Below, piece after piece: positions 45,225-55,550 of a stretch of 64,000 nt of DNA. The position numbers and the translations under genes are program-made. Each line of letters starts with the position of its first letter. Positions within the stretch are counted from its first letter, which is position 1. The stretch comes from Varanus komodoensis. Its lineage: Eukaryota > Chordata > Lepidosauria > Squamata > Varanidae. The notes under the pieces are model-generated. The model did not search any database. It was not told the DNA's origin and worked only from the letters and a program-made list of their open reading frames with translations. Location of the stretch: positions 35,521,769 to 35,585,768 of the forward strand of contig NW_025336481.1 in NCBI RefSeq assembly GCF_004798865.1, given 5' to 3'.

Positions 45225-47580
45225 CCCAGTGGTCTGGTATGGAGAACAAGGCAATGTACCACTAGGATTGTCCGCCCTCATGGTGGTCCGCCCTCGGAGC
45301 CGGATGGATCTGGATGGATTCCTGAAGGCTCTGGGGGATTTTCCGGTTGATAAAGCTGGCGCTCCTGTTTATGCGCTGGTTGAACTGTGGAATGGGGAAG
45401 TGGCCAGAGCTATTGACATGATCGCTCCTAAGCATCCTCTCCTGCCTGGCAGAGCCCATTCATCCCCATGGTACACATCTGAATTGCGGGAAATGAAGCG
45501 GGTTGGGAGACGTCTAGAGCATAGGTGGAGGAAATGACGGGATGAATCTGACCGAACACGCCTACAAGCTCATTATCAAGCCTATGCTGTGGCGGTGAGG
45601 GCGGCGAAGAAGAAATTCTTCTCCACTTCCATTGCCTCCTCACAGTGCCGTCCAGCGGAGCTCTTTCGAGTGGTACATGGGCTGATACATCCTGGCCCTA
45701 AGAAAGATCCTGTACCACCTTTGATGGCCCTCTGCGATGACTTTGCCCAGCACTTTAAGGAGAAAATCGCTCAGATTCGTCATGAGCTGGACTCCACAAG
45801 TGATTCAGATCCTTTAGGGGAGATGCCAATGACTCCGTCTGGTCAGGTATTAATGGATTAATTTCAGTTATTGCAGCCTGATGACGTGGACAAGGTGCTT
45901 GGACAAGTACGTCCCACCACCTGCTTACTTGACCCTTGCCCGTTGTGGCTGCTGACCAAAGCCAAACACAGGATTGGTACCTGGGTCCTGGAGGTTATTA
46001 ATGCCTCTCTGAGGGACGGCCGGGTGCCCGCTCCTTTAACGGAGGTAGTAATCAGGCCTGTCCTTAAGAAGGCATCCCTGGATCCAGAAATGGCTGCCAA
46101 TTATAGACTGGTGGCCAACATCCCGTTTTTGGGCAAGGTATTGGAATGGGTGGTGGCAGGACAACTCCAAGCACTTTTGGATGAAACTGATCATCTGGAC
46201 CCATTTCAGTCCGGCTTCAGACCCGGGTTTGGTACTGAATCTGCCTTGGTCACCCTATATGATCACCTGTGCAGGGAGAGAGACAGGGGGAGTGCATCCC
46301 TGTTGGTCCTCCTGGACCTCTCAGTGGCTTTTGATACCATTGACCATGGTATCCTCCTGGATAGGCTGGCAGGATTGGGAGTAGGAGGCACTGCTTGGCA
46401 GTAGTTCTGCTCCTACCTCGATGGCCGATTCCAGCAGATGGTGCTGGGGGACTTTGGCTCTGTGTCATGGCAGTTATGCCATGGAGCACTGCAGGGTTCC
46501 ATCTTGTCCCCCTTGCTATTTAATATCTACATGAAACCGCTGGGAGAGGTCATCCGGAGGTGTGGGCTGCGGAATCATCAGTATGCAGATGACACCCAGC
46601 TCTACCTCTCTTTTTCAACTAACCCAGGTGAGGCAGTGGCTGTGCTGAACCGGTGCCTGGCCGAGGTAATAGGCTGGATGAGGGCCAATAAACTGAAACT
46701 TAATCCAGACAAGATGGAAGTCCTGTTGGTGGGTGGATCGAGCTCCTGGGTAGGTGACTTGGGCCTTGCCCTGGAGGGGGTTGCACTCCCTCTAAAGGAC
46801 AGGGTCTGCAGCTTGGGAGTGCTCCTCGACCCAGAGCTGTCCTTGGAAGCACAAGTGACTGCGGTGGCGAGGAGCACTTTCCTTCAGCTTCAGCTAATCT
46901 ATCAGCTGCATCCCTACCTGGAGGAAGACTGCCTAGTGACAGTGACACATGGATTGGTTACTTCCCAGTTGGATTTCTGTAACACGTTCTATGTGGAGCT
47001 GCCCCTGAAGACAGTCCGGATACTTCAGATGATTCAAGTAGAGCTGCCGGGATGCTGATGGGGACTGGGCGTTATTCTCACATAACCCCACTACTCTACC
47101 AGCTTCACTGGCTTCCCATCGAAGTCTGGGCTCAATTCAAGGTGCTGGTTATTACCTATAAAGCCCTTAATGGCTTGGGACCAGGATACCTAAAGGAACA
47201 CCTTCTTCCGTATTTGCCCTCCTGCCCCTTGAGATTGGCAGCAGAGGCCCTCCTCCGGGAACTCTCCATGAAAGATATCAGGAGGCAAAGTACCCCGAGG
47301 AGGGCCTTCTCTGCGGTGGCACCCCATCTCTGGAACGCGCTCCCCAAAGAGGTCTGCCTGGTGCCATCGTTATTTGTTTTTTGGCACCAGGTTAAGACCT
47401 TTTTATTCCAGTGATATTTTAATAAGTTTTAATATTGTTTTTTCTATGTTTTTAACTGCAGCCAGTGTGGGTCAGGAATTTATTTATGTTAGATTTTATG
47501 CTGTAAGCCATTCTGAGGCTTTTTGAGAACAGAATGGCATATAAATCGTTTAAATAAACAAACAAATAAATAAATAAATG
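45225..47580 (+). mobile_element. L2 LINE, 2.35 kb, 5'-truncated
   Basis: The longest L2 in the window. It holds the linker between endonuclease and RT, the whole RT, the C-terminal domain, a short T-rich 3' UTR, a perfect 8-bp terminal hairpin GCCATTCT (47507-47514) with AGAATGGC (47531-47538), and a mixed AAAC/AAAT tail. The hairpin arms differ from the GCCGCCCC/GGGGCGGC type at 8.6, 11.9 and 28.9 kb, so it belongs to another subfamily. The endonuclease domain has been lost by truncation. Confidence 0.93.
45229..47411 (+). pseudogene. L2 ORF2 (linker, reverse transcriptase, C-terminal domain), broken
   Basis: The frame gives MVVRPRSRMDLDGFLKALGD, then KKFFSTSIASSQCRPAELF, before RT. RT motif A is LLDLSVAFDTIDHGILLDRL, the QGS motif is ALQGSILSPLLFNIY, and the active-site YADD is intact at 46582-46593. 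The C-terminus reads LHWLPIEVWAQFKVLV, then RRAFSAVAPHLWNALPKEV. Three in-frame stops interrupt it: TGA 45535-45537, TAA about 45859 and TAG about 46402; all can be explained by transitions. A 1-base deletion near 47035-47040, seen against the 11.3 kb copy, shifts the C-terminal domain. Before decay the protein nicked-target-primed its own RNA; this copy cannot. Confidence 0.9.
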
Positions 47581-48054
47581 TAAGCCTCCTGCCCCATTCG
47601 TGATATAAGAATTCTCATATTTGGCATTTTAGGGCTCCCTACATGATTAGGGGTGTTGGGGGAGACCTTTATGTGCTCGCACAATGATGTCGAATGCAAA
47701 ATGAATGCAGACAGTTTTCATCAGTCACTGCACACTCATATCCTAGGGCAGTACTGTTTATTTAAAACTTCTGTACTTTGTCTTTCCATTAAAACAGATG
47801 GGAAAAAAATCAAGGATGTCTATAAAGTATTTAAAACGATAGCTTCCACATTTCTACAACCAACAGAGGGAGGGGAGGGTAGCAGAAAAAAATGTAGCTC
47901 AGGAGGATTGCAGCTGGTAAAAAAAATACATGCAAGGGATCAGTAAGAAGCAACAAGCAAAAATCATCCCACAGGGCAAAAATCTGCCAAAAATATGAGT
48001 GAAGTAAACTAAGAGGAAGAAAGCAGGCCATTACAGCCCACAGACTCAACAATA
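47581..48054. other. unannotated stretch
   Basis: No gene or repeat recognised. Confidence 0.5.
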
Positions 48055-48120
48055 TAGTTTGTGTATACCCTAGGTTAGCCAGGTTAGCAAACCATGGTTT
48101 GTTAACTGTGTACAGTGCAG
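48055..48120. mobile_element. hAT-like MITE core ('AACCATGGTT' family)
   Basis: It reads GGTTAGCAAACCATGGTTTG then TTAACTGTG. Only the palindromic centre is clear. Confidence 0.4.
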
Positions 48121-48634
48121 GAAAAGACCTCGCACCAAGCTCTCCGTCCTAGAAACTAAAGCAATTAAAAAAAGGACAAAACCCATGCAAAGTTGTCCAT
48201 CCTCTGGCCTATGTATTAGACATTAAGAATAAATATCAAATATACCTACAGATAGCCATAAATGGGATAAAAATAGCCAAACAAACAAACAAACAAACAA
48301 AGATATTCTTGATACGTGGATGGAAAAAAGATGGAAGGAAGAGAGGGAGGAAGAGGATAATCAATAACTATGAAAAAAGGAATAGAGGATTCTGTGCAAA
48401 GTATCCGTTAAACCTGACATAATGACATGATGAAGGCTGCTGATAGAATGAGTACACAGGTCATAAATTCCCTGAGGCTTTATTGGATTTCTTCTTCCCA
48501 GGGTCCTGTTTTGTGCAGAGAGAAATCTTAATCTTCCTGTTGATGGTGTATTTTTGTGTCTGTGCATGCAAAGGCTCATTGAAAAGAAAACTGATTGAAG
48601 TTGGAGAGGAGATATATGTACCCCAGGCCTGTAC
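48121..48634. other. unannotated stretch with AAAC microsatellite
   Basis: An AAAC array lies at 48279-48300. Nothing else recognised. Confidence 0.5.
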
Positions 48635-48712
48635 ATGTTTACTTGGAAGTATGTCCCACTGGATTCAATAGGGTTTATTTTGGAGGAAATATACATAGGA
48701 TTACAGCTTTCA
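48635..48712. repeat. dispersed 'AAGTCCCATTGAATTCAATGGG' motif copy
   Basis: It reads TTTACTTGGAAGTATGTCCC, ACTGGATTCAATAGGGTTTA, then ATACATAGGATTACAGC, in the full family order. Confidence 0.55.
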
Positions 48713-48793
48713 GGTTTTTAAATTGATACCTCCTGAGGTCTAGAAAGCAACTCAGATGTGCAACTAAGTTGTTTCTCATCATGACATCCATCC

Positions 48794-48816
48794 ATTTATT
48801 TATTTATTTATTTATT
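48794..48816. repeat. microsatellite, unit ATTT
   Basis: About six copies. Confidence 0.85.
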
Positions 48817-49077
48817 GCATGTAACTAGGACTGATACTCCCTCTACATCATCATGACTATTTCTTTTCATGGCAGGTAGTCTTAAAAGCTTTGCACTGGT
48901 GGAGACCACTCTGCACCTGGCATTATTCTAATTAGGGCTGCCTGCCACGTCTATGCAAACTGTATGGAAATTATGTACTGTGAACATGAACCAATTATTT
49001 GCAGACAGGTTCACAGCTGCATCACACATGCAAGCTTTCTTATTACTAAATATGGCAGCTGACAGTGCACACCTGTG

Positions 49078-49150
49078 CATGTCTACTCGTAAGTAAGTCC
49101 CATCGAGTTCAATAAGGCTTATTCCCAGGTAATTGGGTGCTGAAATACAG
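49078..49150. repeat. dispersed 'AAGTCCCATTGAATTCAATGGG' motif copy (best)
   Basis: It reads CTACTCGTAAGTAAGTCCCA, TCGAGTTCAATAAGGCTTAT, then TCCCAGGTAATTGGGTGCTG. The two halves are inverted copies around a GTTCAAT-like centre. Confidence 0.55.
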
Positions 49151-49399
49151 GCTGAAACTGAGAATGGAAGGCACAGAAAAGCATAATATGGCAGGGGATA
49201 CAAAAGTGAATAGATTCAAAACTCTATTCACATATGCAAGTCACCACTTCATTTTAAAAATATTTCTAAGCTGCTAATCCTATTAGTTTTACAAGGGCAA
49301 AACCCAGTGATCACTGTTGAAACTATGCAAACATTTTCAATTCATTTCTCTTCTTAAATGATACAGCCAGATACATACTTCATCATGTTATTGACTGTT

Positions 49400-49672
49400 A
49401 GCCACCTGATGAAAACTTTCCTCTTCTGTCACACCTATGGCAATACTTAAACTATTTATATTAATAGCACAGGTTTTAATAATTTTATCTTATTTATTAA
49501 TTTATGGTTTGTCTGATTGTATATATTGTGTTTTATTTTGTTTCTTATTGTAATATTCTAACTGCATTATTTTATTACTGTTATTATTGATATTTTTATT
49601 GTAATGGTCACCCAGGCAGCATAATGCCAATGGGCTGCTTTTATACAAATTCAATAAATAAATAAATTCCAA
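49400..49672 (+). mobile_element. old L2 LINE 3' UTR
   Basis: ATGAAAACTTTCCTCTTC corresponds to the MKTFLF end of the L2 ORF. A T-rich 3' UTR, a weak CACCCA/TGGGCTG hairpin and an AATAAATAAATAAATT tail follow. Confidence 0.5.
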
Positions 49673-49726
49673 AAGACTTTTATACCTGTATCTGTCCTCT
49701 GAGGTGCTTTCTGTCCCACTTTCTGT

Positions 49727-49762
49727 CTTAAGTGGCGGTGCATGGGGTCACCGCCACTTAAG
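49727..49762. repeat. perfect 14-bp inverted repeat with 8-nt loop
   Basis: The left arm CTTAAGTGGCGGTG (49727-49740) and right arm CACCGCCACTTAAG (49749-49762) are exact reverse complements around CATGGGGT. The right arm overlaps a copy of the dispersed AAGTCCCATTGAA motif (about 49757-49802). Confidence 0.9.
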
Positions 49763-50000
49763 TCTCACTGAACTTAAGCAAACTTCCTTCTGAGAAGTTC
49801 ATTAATTCCCAGGCTGCAGGGTAAAACTGATATCACACCACTCTTAATCCAGCAGGCCTCCTCTACCATTGTGTGATGCTCATGATCTGAATATACAAAC
49901 AAGGCAGGCTGAAATGCTAAGACTGAGCCATTCTCAGGAAATAATCAACACGAACTACTGAACATGAGCTGCAGTATGGTTCTAGGGTGGCTTGTCACTC

Positions 50001-50103
50001 TCAGGGTTCACTTGTCACGACAAGCCATGGCAGCCACCTGCCATGGCTTGAATATTCCCAATGGGAGCCAGCATATGCCACAACCAGTAATGTGAACAGG
50101 CCA
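50001..50103. mobile_element. hAT-like MITE with visible ends
   Basis: The left end TCAGGGTTCACTTGTCACGA then CAAGCC is mirrored at the right by CACAACCAGTAATGTGAACA then GGCC. The interior palindrome is around GCCATGGC. It is the copy that shows the family's CAGGGTTCAC-like ends best. Confidence 0.5.
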
Positions 50104-50189
50104 GGTATGTTCCACCAACAAGCAGCAAACGAACCACAGCAATCCGTTGTTGTTGTTGTGCAGAATACTGATGCAAAGAACACCGAAAG

Positions 50190-50358
50190 CTGCCTTATCA
50201 CAGTTGCCAAGAGAGGTCGTGCGATCTTCCACACAAGAGATATTCAAGAAGAAGCTAGACAGTTATTTGAGTGGGATGGTATAACTGGTGTTCTGCACCA
50301 GCAGGGGTTTGGACCTGATGGCCTTCTTGGCCCCTTCTGACCCTACTTTCTATGATTC
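50190..50358 (+). mobile_element. CR1 LINE 3' end
   Basis: It reads TTGCCAAGAGAGGTCGTGCG, AAGCTAGACAGTTATTTGAG, CAGCAGGGGTTTGGACCTGA, TGGCCTTCTTGGCCCCTTCT and ends TTTCTATGATTCC. Confidence 0.8.
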
Positions 50359-51246
50359 CCTGGTCCATCTTGCCCCATAGTTTTGCCATTGACTATCAGC
50401 AGCAGCATTCACACGTGCATTTTTCCAGCTTTATTTGGAGATACTGCAGATGAACTGTGGAACCTTTTGCATGGGATAGGTTTAGGGTTAGGGAAGTACA
50501 AGATCTACCCTGAGCCCTGGGCCCTTCCACTGCATGGATGTGAGGAAAAGTGCTGATCCACAAAGTTGAATGAGTTGTGATATGCACTAGCAACATCCAG
50601 CTGTAGGCAATTTGTACACTGCTTCAGCATTCCAGATGGGGCTGAACGCAGGCACTGAATGCACAGCCTTTCCAGTCTTGCAGATGTGGAATATTAAAAG
50701 GCAGCCTGCTGGACTTGAACCTACATGATATATGAATGCCAGGGAAAGTAATCTGGAATAAGGTTGATTCTCAGACTTAAAAAGCCTGTACAGTAGGGTT
50801 CAGAAACTCTTTCAGTCTAAGGGTTGAATTCCAGAGAAGCTCACTGGGGTGGACTGGGGGGAGATACATTCCAGTAGGTGAGCTGAAGGCAAAAGGAGGA
50901 GAGGTCAAAAATATCAAAGAGAGGGGAAGAGTGAGAGCAAGAGAGAGAAGAGGAGGAGGAACCAGAGCTCAATATTTTAGGTTAAAACTGTTACTGTGAG
51001 AAACTAAGCCTTAGCAGAGACATGTAAACCTGTTAGAATGAGAGAGGAGCTGCACAAAAGCTGTGAAAGTATTAAACAATTAGTGGTTGTTGAGTGAGGA
51101 AAATGGGTGAGGAAAGGGTGTGGCCTTCTGGGGAGACTTGCAAGGCCACATTTGGCCCCTAGGCTTAAGGTTCTGCACCCAGGCGTGCACCAAGCAATCC
51201 ATGTTCTGCTTCCACTATGCCCTCTAACACTCTTTCCCAACCAACT
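50359..51246. other. unannotated stretch
   Basis: No gene or repeat recognised. A purine-rich patch lies near 50890-50965. Confidence 0.5.
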
Positions 51247-51462
51247 GTAAGAGTTGGTGCAGCAAAATGGTTAGGCTGTCAGACTGAGTCTCAGAAGATC
51301 CAGATTCATATCCTAACTTAGTTAGGAACTCACGGGATGACTTTGGGCCAATCATAAACTCCCAGCCCAAGTTATCTCACAGGGTTGTTATGAGTATACA
51401 ATGGAGAATATTACATAAGTAACCTTGGTTCCTTGCAGGAAAAAGTCAAGGTATAAATTATA
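51247..51462 (+). mobile_element. MIR-like tRNA-derived SINE
   Basis: The head GTTGGTGCAGCAAAATGGTT, then AGATTCATATCC (a decayed B box), is followed by a MIR-type core: GGGATGACTTTGGGCCAATC, then AAGTTATCTCACAGGGTTGT and TATGAG. The end AAGTCAAGGTATAAATTATA is typical of L2-mobilised SINEs. Confidence 0.7.
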
Positions 51463-52493
51463 CATACAATACACACATACAATTGGAAGCATGCAAACAT
51501 TGAACACTGAACATATTTCTGCTTGGTATATTTGTTCTGCAACTAAATGTGGGCCTTCTCAGTGCAGAATTCATTTTTACTGTTGTTGTTCCTAGGAAAT
51601 ACAGCCAGTTCTAGCCACGCTTACGAGTCCCCTCAACATGAACCTGATTCTCACAACCTGATGTGGGTGAAAATAATCACAAATGGACTTTATGATATCA
51701 GTTTGGCATGGTAAGCATTCACTTAGAATTAGCTTGCCAGTTTGTGAAACCATGCACACGCCACTCCAGAAAAGAGGGTTAATTTCCATTGCATTTCCTC
51801 AAATAGCAAATAGCAGATTTCATTCTTAGAGATCACTTCCAAGTTAACTGCTTGTCCCATGAATATAACTTGCAGTTGTGTTATGGTAATCAAAGCACAG
51901 CATGAGATTTGGGCTTAAGGAGGCTTTCCTACACTCTAGTTTGTGATATGAGGGGACCACAAACAAATTCAGGCTAATCTGCCTGTGGAATCTCAAAATA
52001 GAAAAAAACGTTCAGCAAACTCAATTATAGTCTAGGAAACCATTCTACTTTGAAAAATTCATAATTCATTTTCTAATTCATTTTCTTGATATCCCTGCAT
52101 CCTGCGGATGAGATGCTTACATCAACACTATAAAACACATAGTGCCAGATTAATACATAAATTCATGCAAATGTGTTTCAAACAGTATTTCAAGACAGAG
52201 CAAGCCAAATGTAAATATACTAGTTAGAATCTTCATGTTGTGGGTACTTGCATTGCATAATAAGGTTTGCGAATGAAGGTCAACATACATGAATGTTTGA
52301 TATTTGCAGGAAGCTGACAAAGGGAACCACAGCTCCAAAGTTTGGCTGTGCTGCAGATAGCAAGAGGTTGACCCAAGGAACCACAAAGACTGATTCTGAT
52401 CTCACTCCTTCAACTGCACCAGATGCAGCCTAGCACCTGAACAGCAAGCTGAGCAAGTACGCTTCTCTATTTAAACTTCAGTAATTATTTCTA
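51463..52493. other. unannotated stretch
   Basis: No gene or repeat recognised. Confidence 0.5.
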
Positions 52494-52934
52494 CTCCTTC
52501 ATGGATCACTGCCTTGTCGTGGTGAAGGGGCTTGCGTAGCTCAATGAAGCTATGAGCTATGACCTGCAGAGCTCTGCAGAGCTTCCTTCTCCACTGGAGA
52601 AGGAAATGGCAACCCACTCCAGTATCTTTGCCATGAAAACCCCATGGACAGTACCAAAAGGCAAAAAGATATGACGCCGGAAGATGAGCCCCTCAGGTCA
52701 GATGGTGTCCAATATGTTACTGGGGATGAGCAGAGGGCTAGTACTAGTAGCACGAAAAAGAATGAAGTGACTGGGTCAAAGCTGAAAGGACACTCAGTTG
52801 CAGATGTATCTGGTGGTGAAAGGAAAGTCCGATGCTGCAAAGATCTATACTCCATAGGAACTTGGAATGTAAGATCCATGAATCAAGGCAAGCTGGATGT
52901 GGTCAAACAAGAGATGACAAGACTGAACATCGAC
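52494..52934 (+). mobile_element. BovB (RTE) LINE, 5' end, cut by assembly gap
   Basis: It starts at the BovB 5' end: CTTCATGGATCACTGCCTTG, then GTGAAGGGGCTTGCGTAGCT and CAATGAAGCTATGAGC. The CCACTGGAGAAGGAAATGGC segment and the first codons of the endonuclease follow, and it stops at the N run. Retention of the 5' end is uncommon, because most LINE copies are 5'-truncated. Confidence 0.9.
52644..52934 (+). pseudogene. BovB ORF N-terminus (start of endonuclease), partial
   Basis: From ATG at 52644 the frame reads MDSTKRQKD, a hydrophilic leader, then SIGTWNVRSMNQGKLDVVKQ, then EMTRLNID. TWNVRS is the first motif of the APE-type endonuclease that opens RTE ORFs. 97 codons are open with no visible break before the gap. 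Whether the rest is whole cannot be seen. The downstream part of the protein (endonuclease core and RT) should lie in the missing sequence; the bases after the gap are not recognisable BovB. Confidence 0.8.
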
Positions 52935-53034
52935 NNNNNNNNNNNNNNNNNNNNNNNNNNNNNNNNNNNNNNNNNNNNNNNNNNNNNNNNNNNNNNNNNN
53001 NNNNNNNNNNNNNNNNNNNNNNNNNNNNNNNNNN
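52935..53034. other. assembly gap (100 N)
   Basis: Exactly 100 N, the usual placeholder for a gap of unknown size. It cuts the BovB element, so real missing sequence could be kilobases. Confidence 0.99.
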
Positions 53035-53123
53035 CAGAGGACAGCAGATCTAGTCTGAGAGTCACAGTACAACTCAATATATGGGATACAAAGCAGACCC
53101 AAAACTTCAAGGACACCATGGGG
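53035..53123. other. unrecognised sequence after the gap
   Basis: This does not look like BovB. It may be flanking DNA, or a join made by the assembler. Confidence 0.4.
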
Positions 53124-53162
53124 TTTACTCCCCAGTGAGTTTGTTTAGAGTTGTAACCTTTG
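53124..53162. repeat. dispersed 'AAGTCCCATTGAATTCAATGGG' motif, half copy
   Basis: It reads TTTACTCCCCAGTGAGTTTG then TTTAGAGTTGTAACC, the right half of the family. Confidence 0.45.
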
Positions 53163-54501
53163 TGGCTTAAATTCTGTTATTTCAGAAATAATTTCCTTTT
53201 CCATAAAGAGAGGTCATGAGTAGTTCTGTGTTAACACAAACGCTGTTATCCAGTGCTTTCTAGGGGGCCGCCATATGTAGAATTTGTGTGATGTGGTTTT
53301 CAGAGCTAGAGCCAATATACCGTTGTAAACACTCAGCCCATGATGAACTCAGACAAGTTGAAAAAGTTGAAGTAATCTGCATGTTGGGATGATTTTGAGA
53401 TGTCCCGAACATAAAGAGTTGGTCCAGCATCCTTTTGAGCCTGGGTGTTTTGTCTTTGAGTGATGCAAAATGCCTACAATTTGGAAATGGCCCTGGCCTT
53501 CCTAATTGCTATAAGGATGGGGAAATGTAGTTAATTATCACTTACATGGAAAAGGTTACAAATCATTTATATCAATCAGTTGTATGCTAAACAAAGACTC
53601 AGCATACAGCTTTATGATGCTTTTAAATGAACACAATAAACATTTATCCTAACTTTCTTCTCTCTGGTACATTTCAGCTGGATTGGTCTCATTATAAATG
53701 ATTCATATTTTATTAATACGTTTCTATATCATTAAGAAAGTAAACTGTGTTCTTCAGAGGCATTGGGGGAATGCTTCTACTCTTAAATATACAATTGCAG
53801 GAGATGCATGCGCGTCATAATCCCTTTAAGTATACTTATAAAAGTCTTCCCCTCCCATATACAGGAACTCACAAAAGTATGTTAAGTCTACCATTATTTC
53901 TCTCACTTGACTTGGATTCTGATCCTCAAATCAGCTACTGTAGAGAAATCTTATGACTCCTCTGGGAAACAAAGAATGGAATGGCTTAGGAGAGTGATTG
54001 GAACCTGCAGTTTTACTTTGGAGTAAATAGTTTAAAGGTGACAGCTTTGATTACTTGTGTGGGATTTCCCCAGTTTCAGTGGCATCTTAAGATAATAATG
54101 GCTGGAAATGTGGTTTTGGATAGGGCTTGGTTGGAGCTGAAGAACTAGTGAGGAAATATTTTTGGACACTGATGAACAGATCAAGTTTACTTGGATCCTT
54201 ACCTGGTCTATATATTACAGAAAGGGCTAAAGGCACACATCATGCGTTTCAGTGTAGACTGCAAAAAAAAGCTCATGGGCTCGATCCATCTTGTTTTTGT
54301 CTCTTGAAAAAATTAAAACAACCCTTCCAAAAAGAAAAAAAAAATGTTTTCTAGAAATACTGCAGTGGTGTGTATGTGAAATAAAATGAAATGAATTGCA
54401 GGGCAAGTTAAGTTTAGTAGATTTCCTGCTTGACATTCAAAACCTTGTCTGTGCTCTCCAGTGTGCATTGGTCTCCCCTTTTGTTGTTGCTGTGTATGTA
54501 T
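53163..54501. other. unannotated stretch with a possible conserved block
   Basis: No gene or repeat was recognised. 53500-53720 is repeat-free, AT-rich and dense in TAAT/ATTA words. Confidence 0.4.
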
Positions 54502-54560
54502 GTATGCATTTATTTATATTCATTTCATTTTTAAGCCACTCCATAGCCAAGGCTCTCTTA
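54502..54560 (-). mobile_element. L2-like 3' tail remnant
   Basis: Minus-strand reading GGAGTGGCTTAAAAATGAAA, then TGAATATAAATAAATG, resembles the L2 end after the hairpin. Very short. Confidence 0.35.
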
Positions 54561-54884
54561 TTTTTATCCCAATCTGTAATATGCATTAGTATTTATAGTA
54601 TTCTTTCATTACATCAGACCCTTATGATTTTTCACCCACGAAGCTGAAGTTAGCCCCAGCAGCACAAATATAGATGTTTGATGAGTTTCCCTCCACAAGC
54701 CTACTTGATGCCCCTGAAAGTGAACATAGTTTACTGAATCCCCTGTGGGCTGCCATGGTTGGCTACGTTTAGCTTGGTAGATCACAAGATACGCAGGTCT
54801 CTCTTATACTGAGCAATCTGGTATAGAAAATCAAGCTTCATTGCAACAGGATGGGCTGTCCGGATGGACTCATCCGCAAAGCTA

Positions 54885-54942
54885 CTTTGGAGCAAGATCC
54901 GCTGGATTTATTGGGATGTGTATCTCAGTAAACAACATAGAA
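54885..54942. repeat. dispersed 'AAGTCCCATTGAATTCAATGGG' motif copy
   Basis: It reads CGCTGGATTTATTGGGATGT, then GTATCTCAGTAAACAACATA and GAATTGGGGC. Confidence 0.45.
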
Positions 54943-55550
54943 TTGGGGCATGTGTCCTTTCCAGGCTGGCAGTTCTCCGGGAGCCTGTTTTCCCTTCATA
55001 TCAGGGGTGACCAGCACATGGTCTATGGAACACATGCTTCCCCCTTGGCCTTTTTGCAGGTTCTGCTGCTTCCCACACTGCCACCAGCTAATTTGCATAC
55101 ATTTTACATTATGCATCTGGAGATGAAAATGCAAATTTCTAATCAAGTGGGATGGAGTTGTGCATGTACAAACCCTTTAAAATACTTCATCTCGGGGACT
55201 TGGTGTTTCCCCCGATCACTGCTTCCAAGTATCTTAAAGGGACAAGAGGGTCCCATGTACATGTCTCATTTGTGTTGTGTACTTGTGTTTTGTACTTGTA
55301 CTTCCACGGCTAAGAATGAAATGCACAGTGAAAATTGGCTCAGAGGCCAGAATTCTCATAGCACAACACTATAAGTGTGAATAATATTATTTCATTGTGC
55401 TCCAAGAAAGAGAAACAGTGTCTAATGTAGCCTGCTGCATTGTCAGTGGCGGAGGATGAAATTTCCCTGTTTTGGGCCATAGTTCACTCTTAGAGAGCAA
55501 GTCAAAGACAGGAAAATGTTATAAACATGGGAAATACTTGACAAAAGTTG
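54943..55550. other. unannotated stretch
   Basis: An open frame of 177 codons (54841-55374, plus) overlaps this and the preceding repeat. It shows no family motif and is probably chance. Confidence 0.4.

Noticed and set aside
54841-55374. 177-codon open frame on the plus strand
   Set aside because: No family motif, it overlaps a dispersed repeat at its start, and composition is unremarkable. Probably chance.
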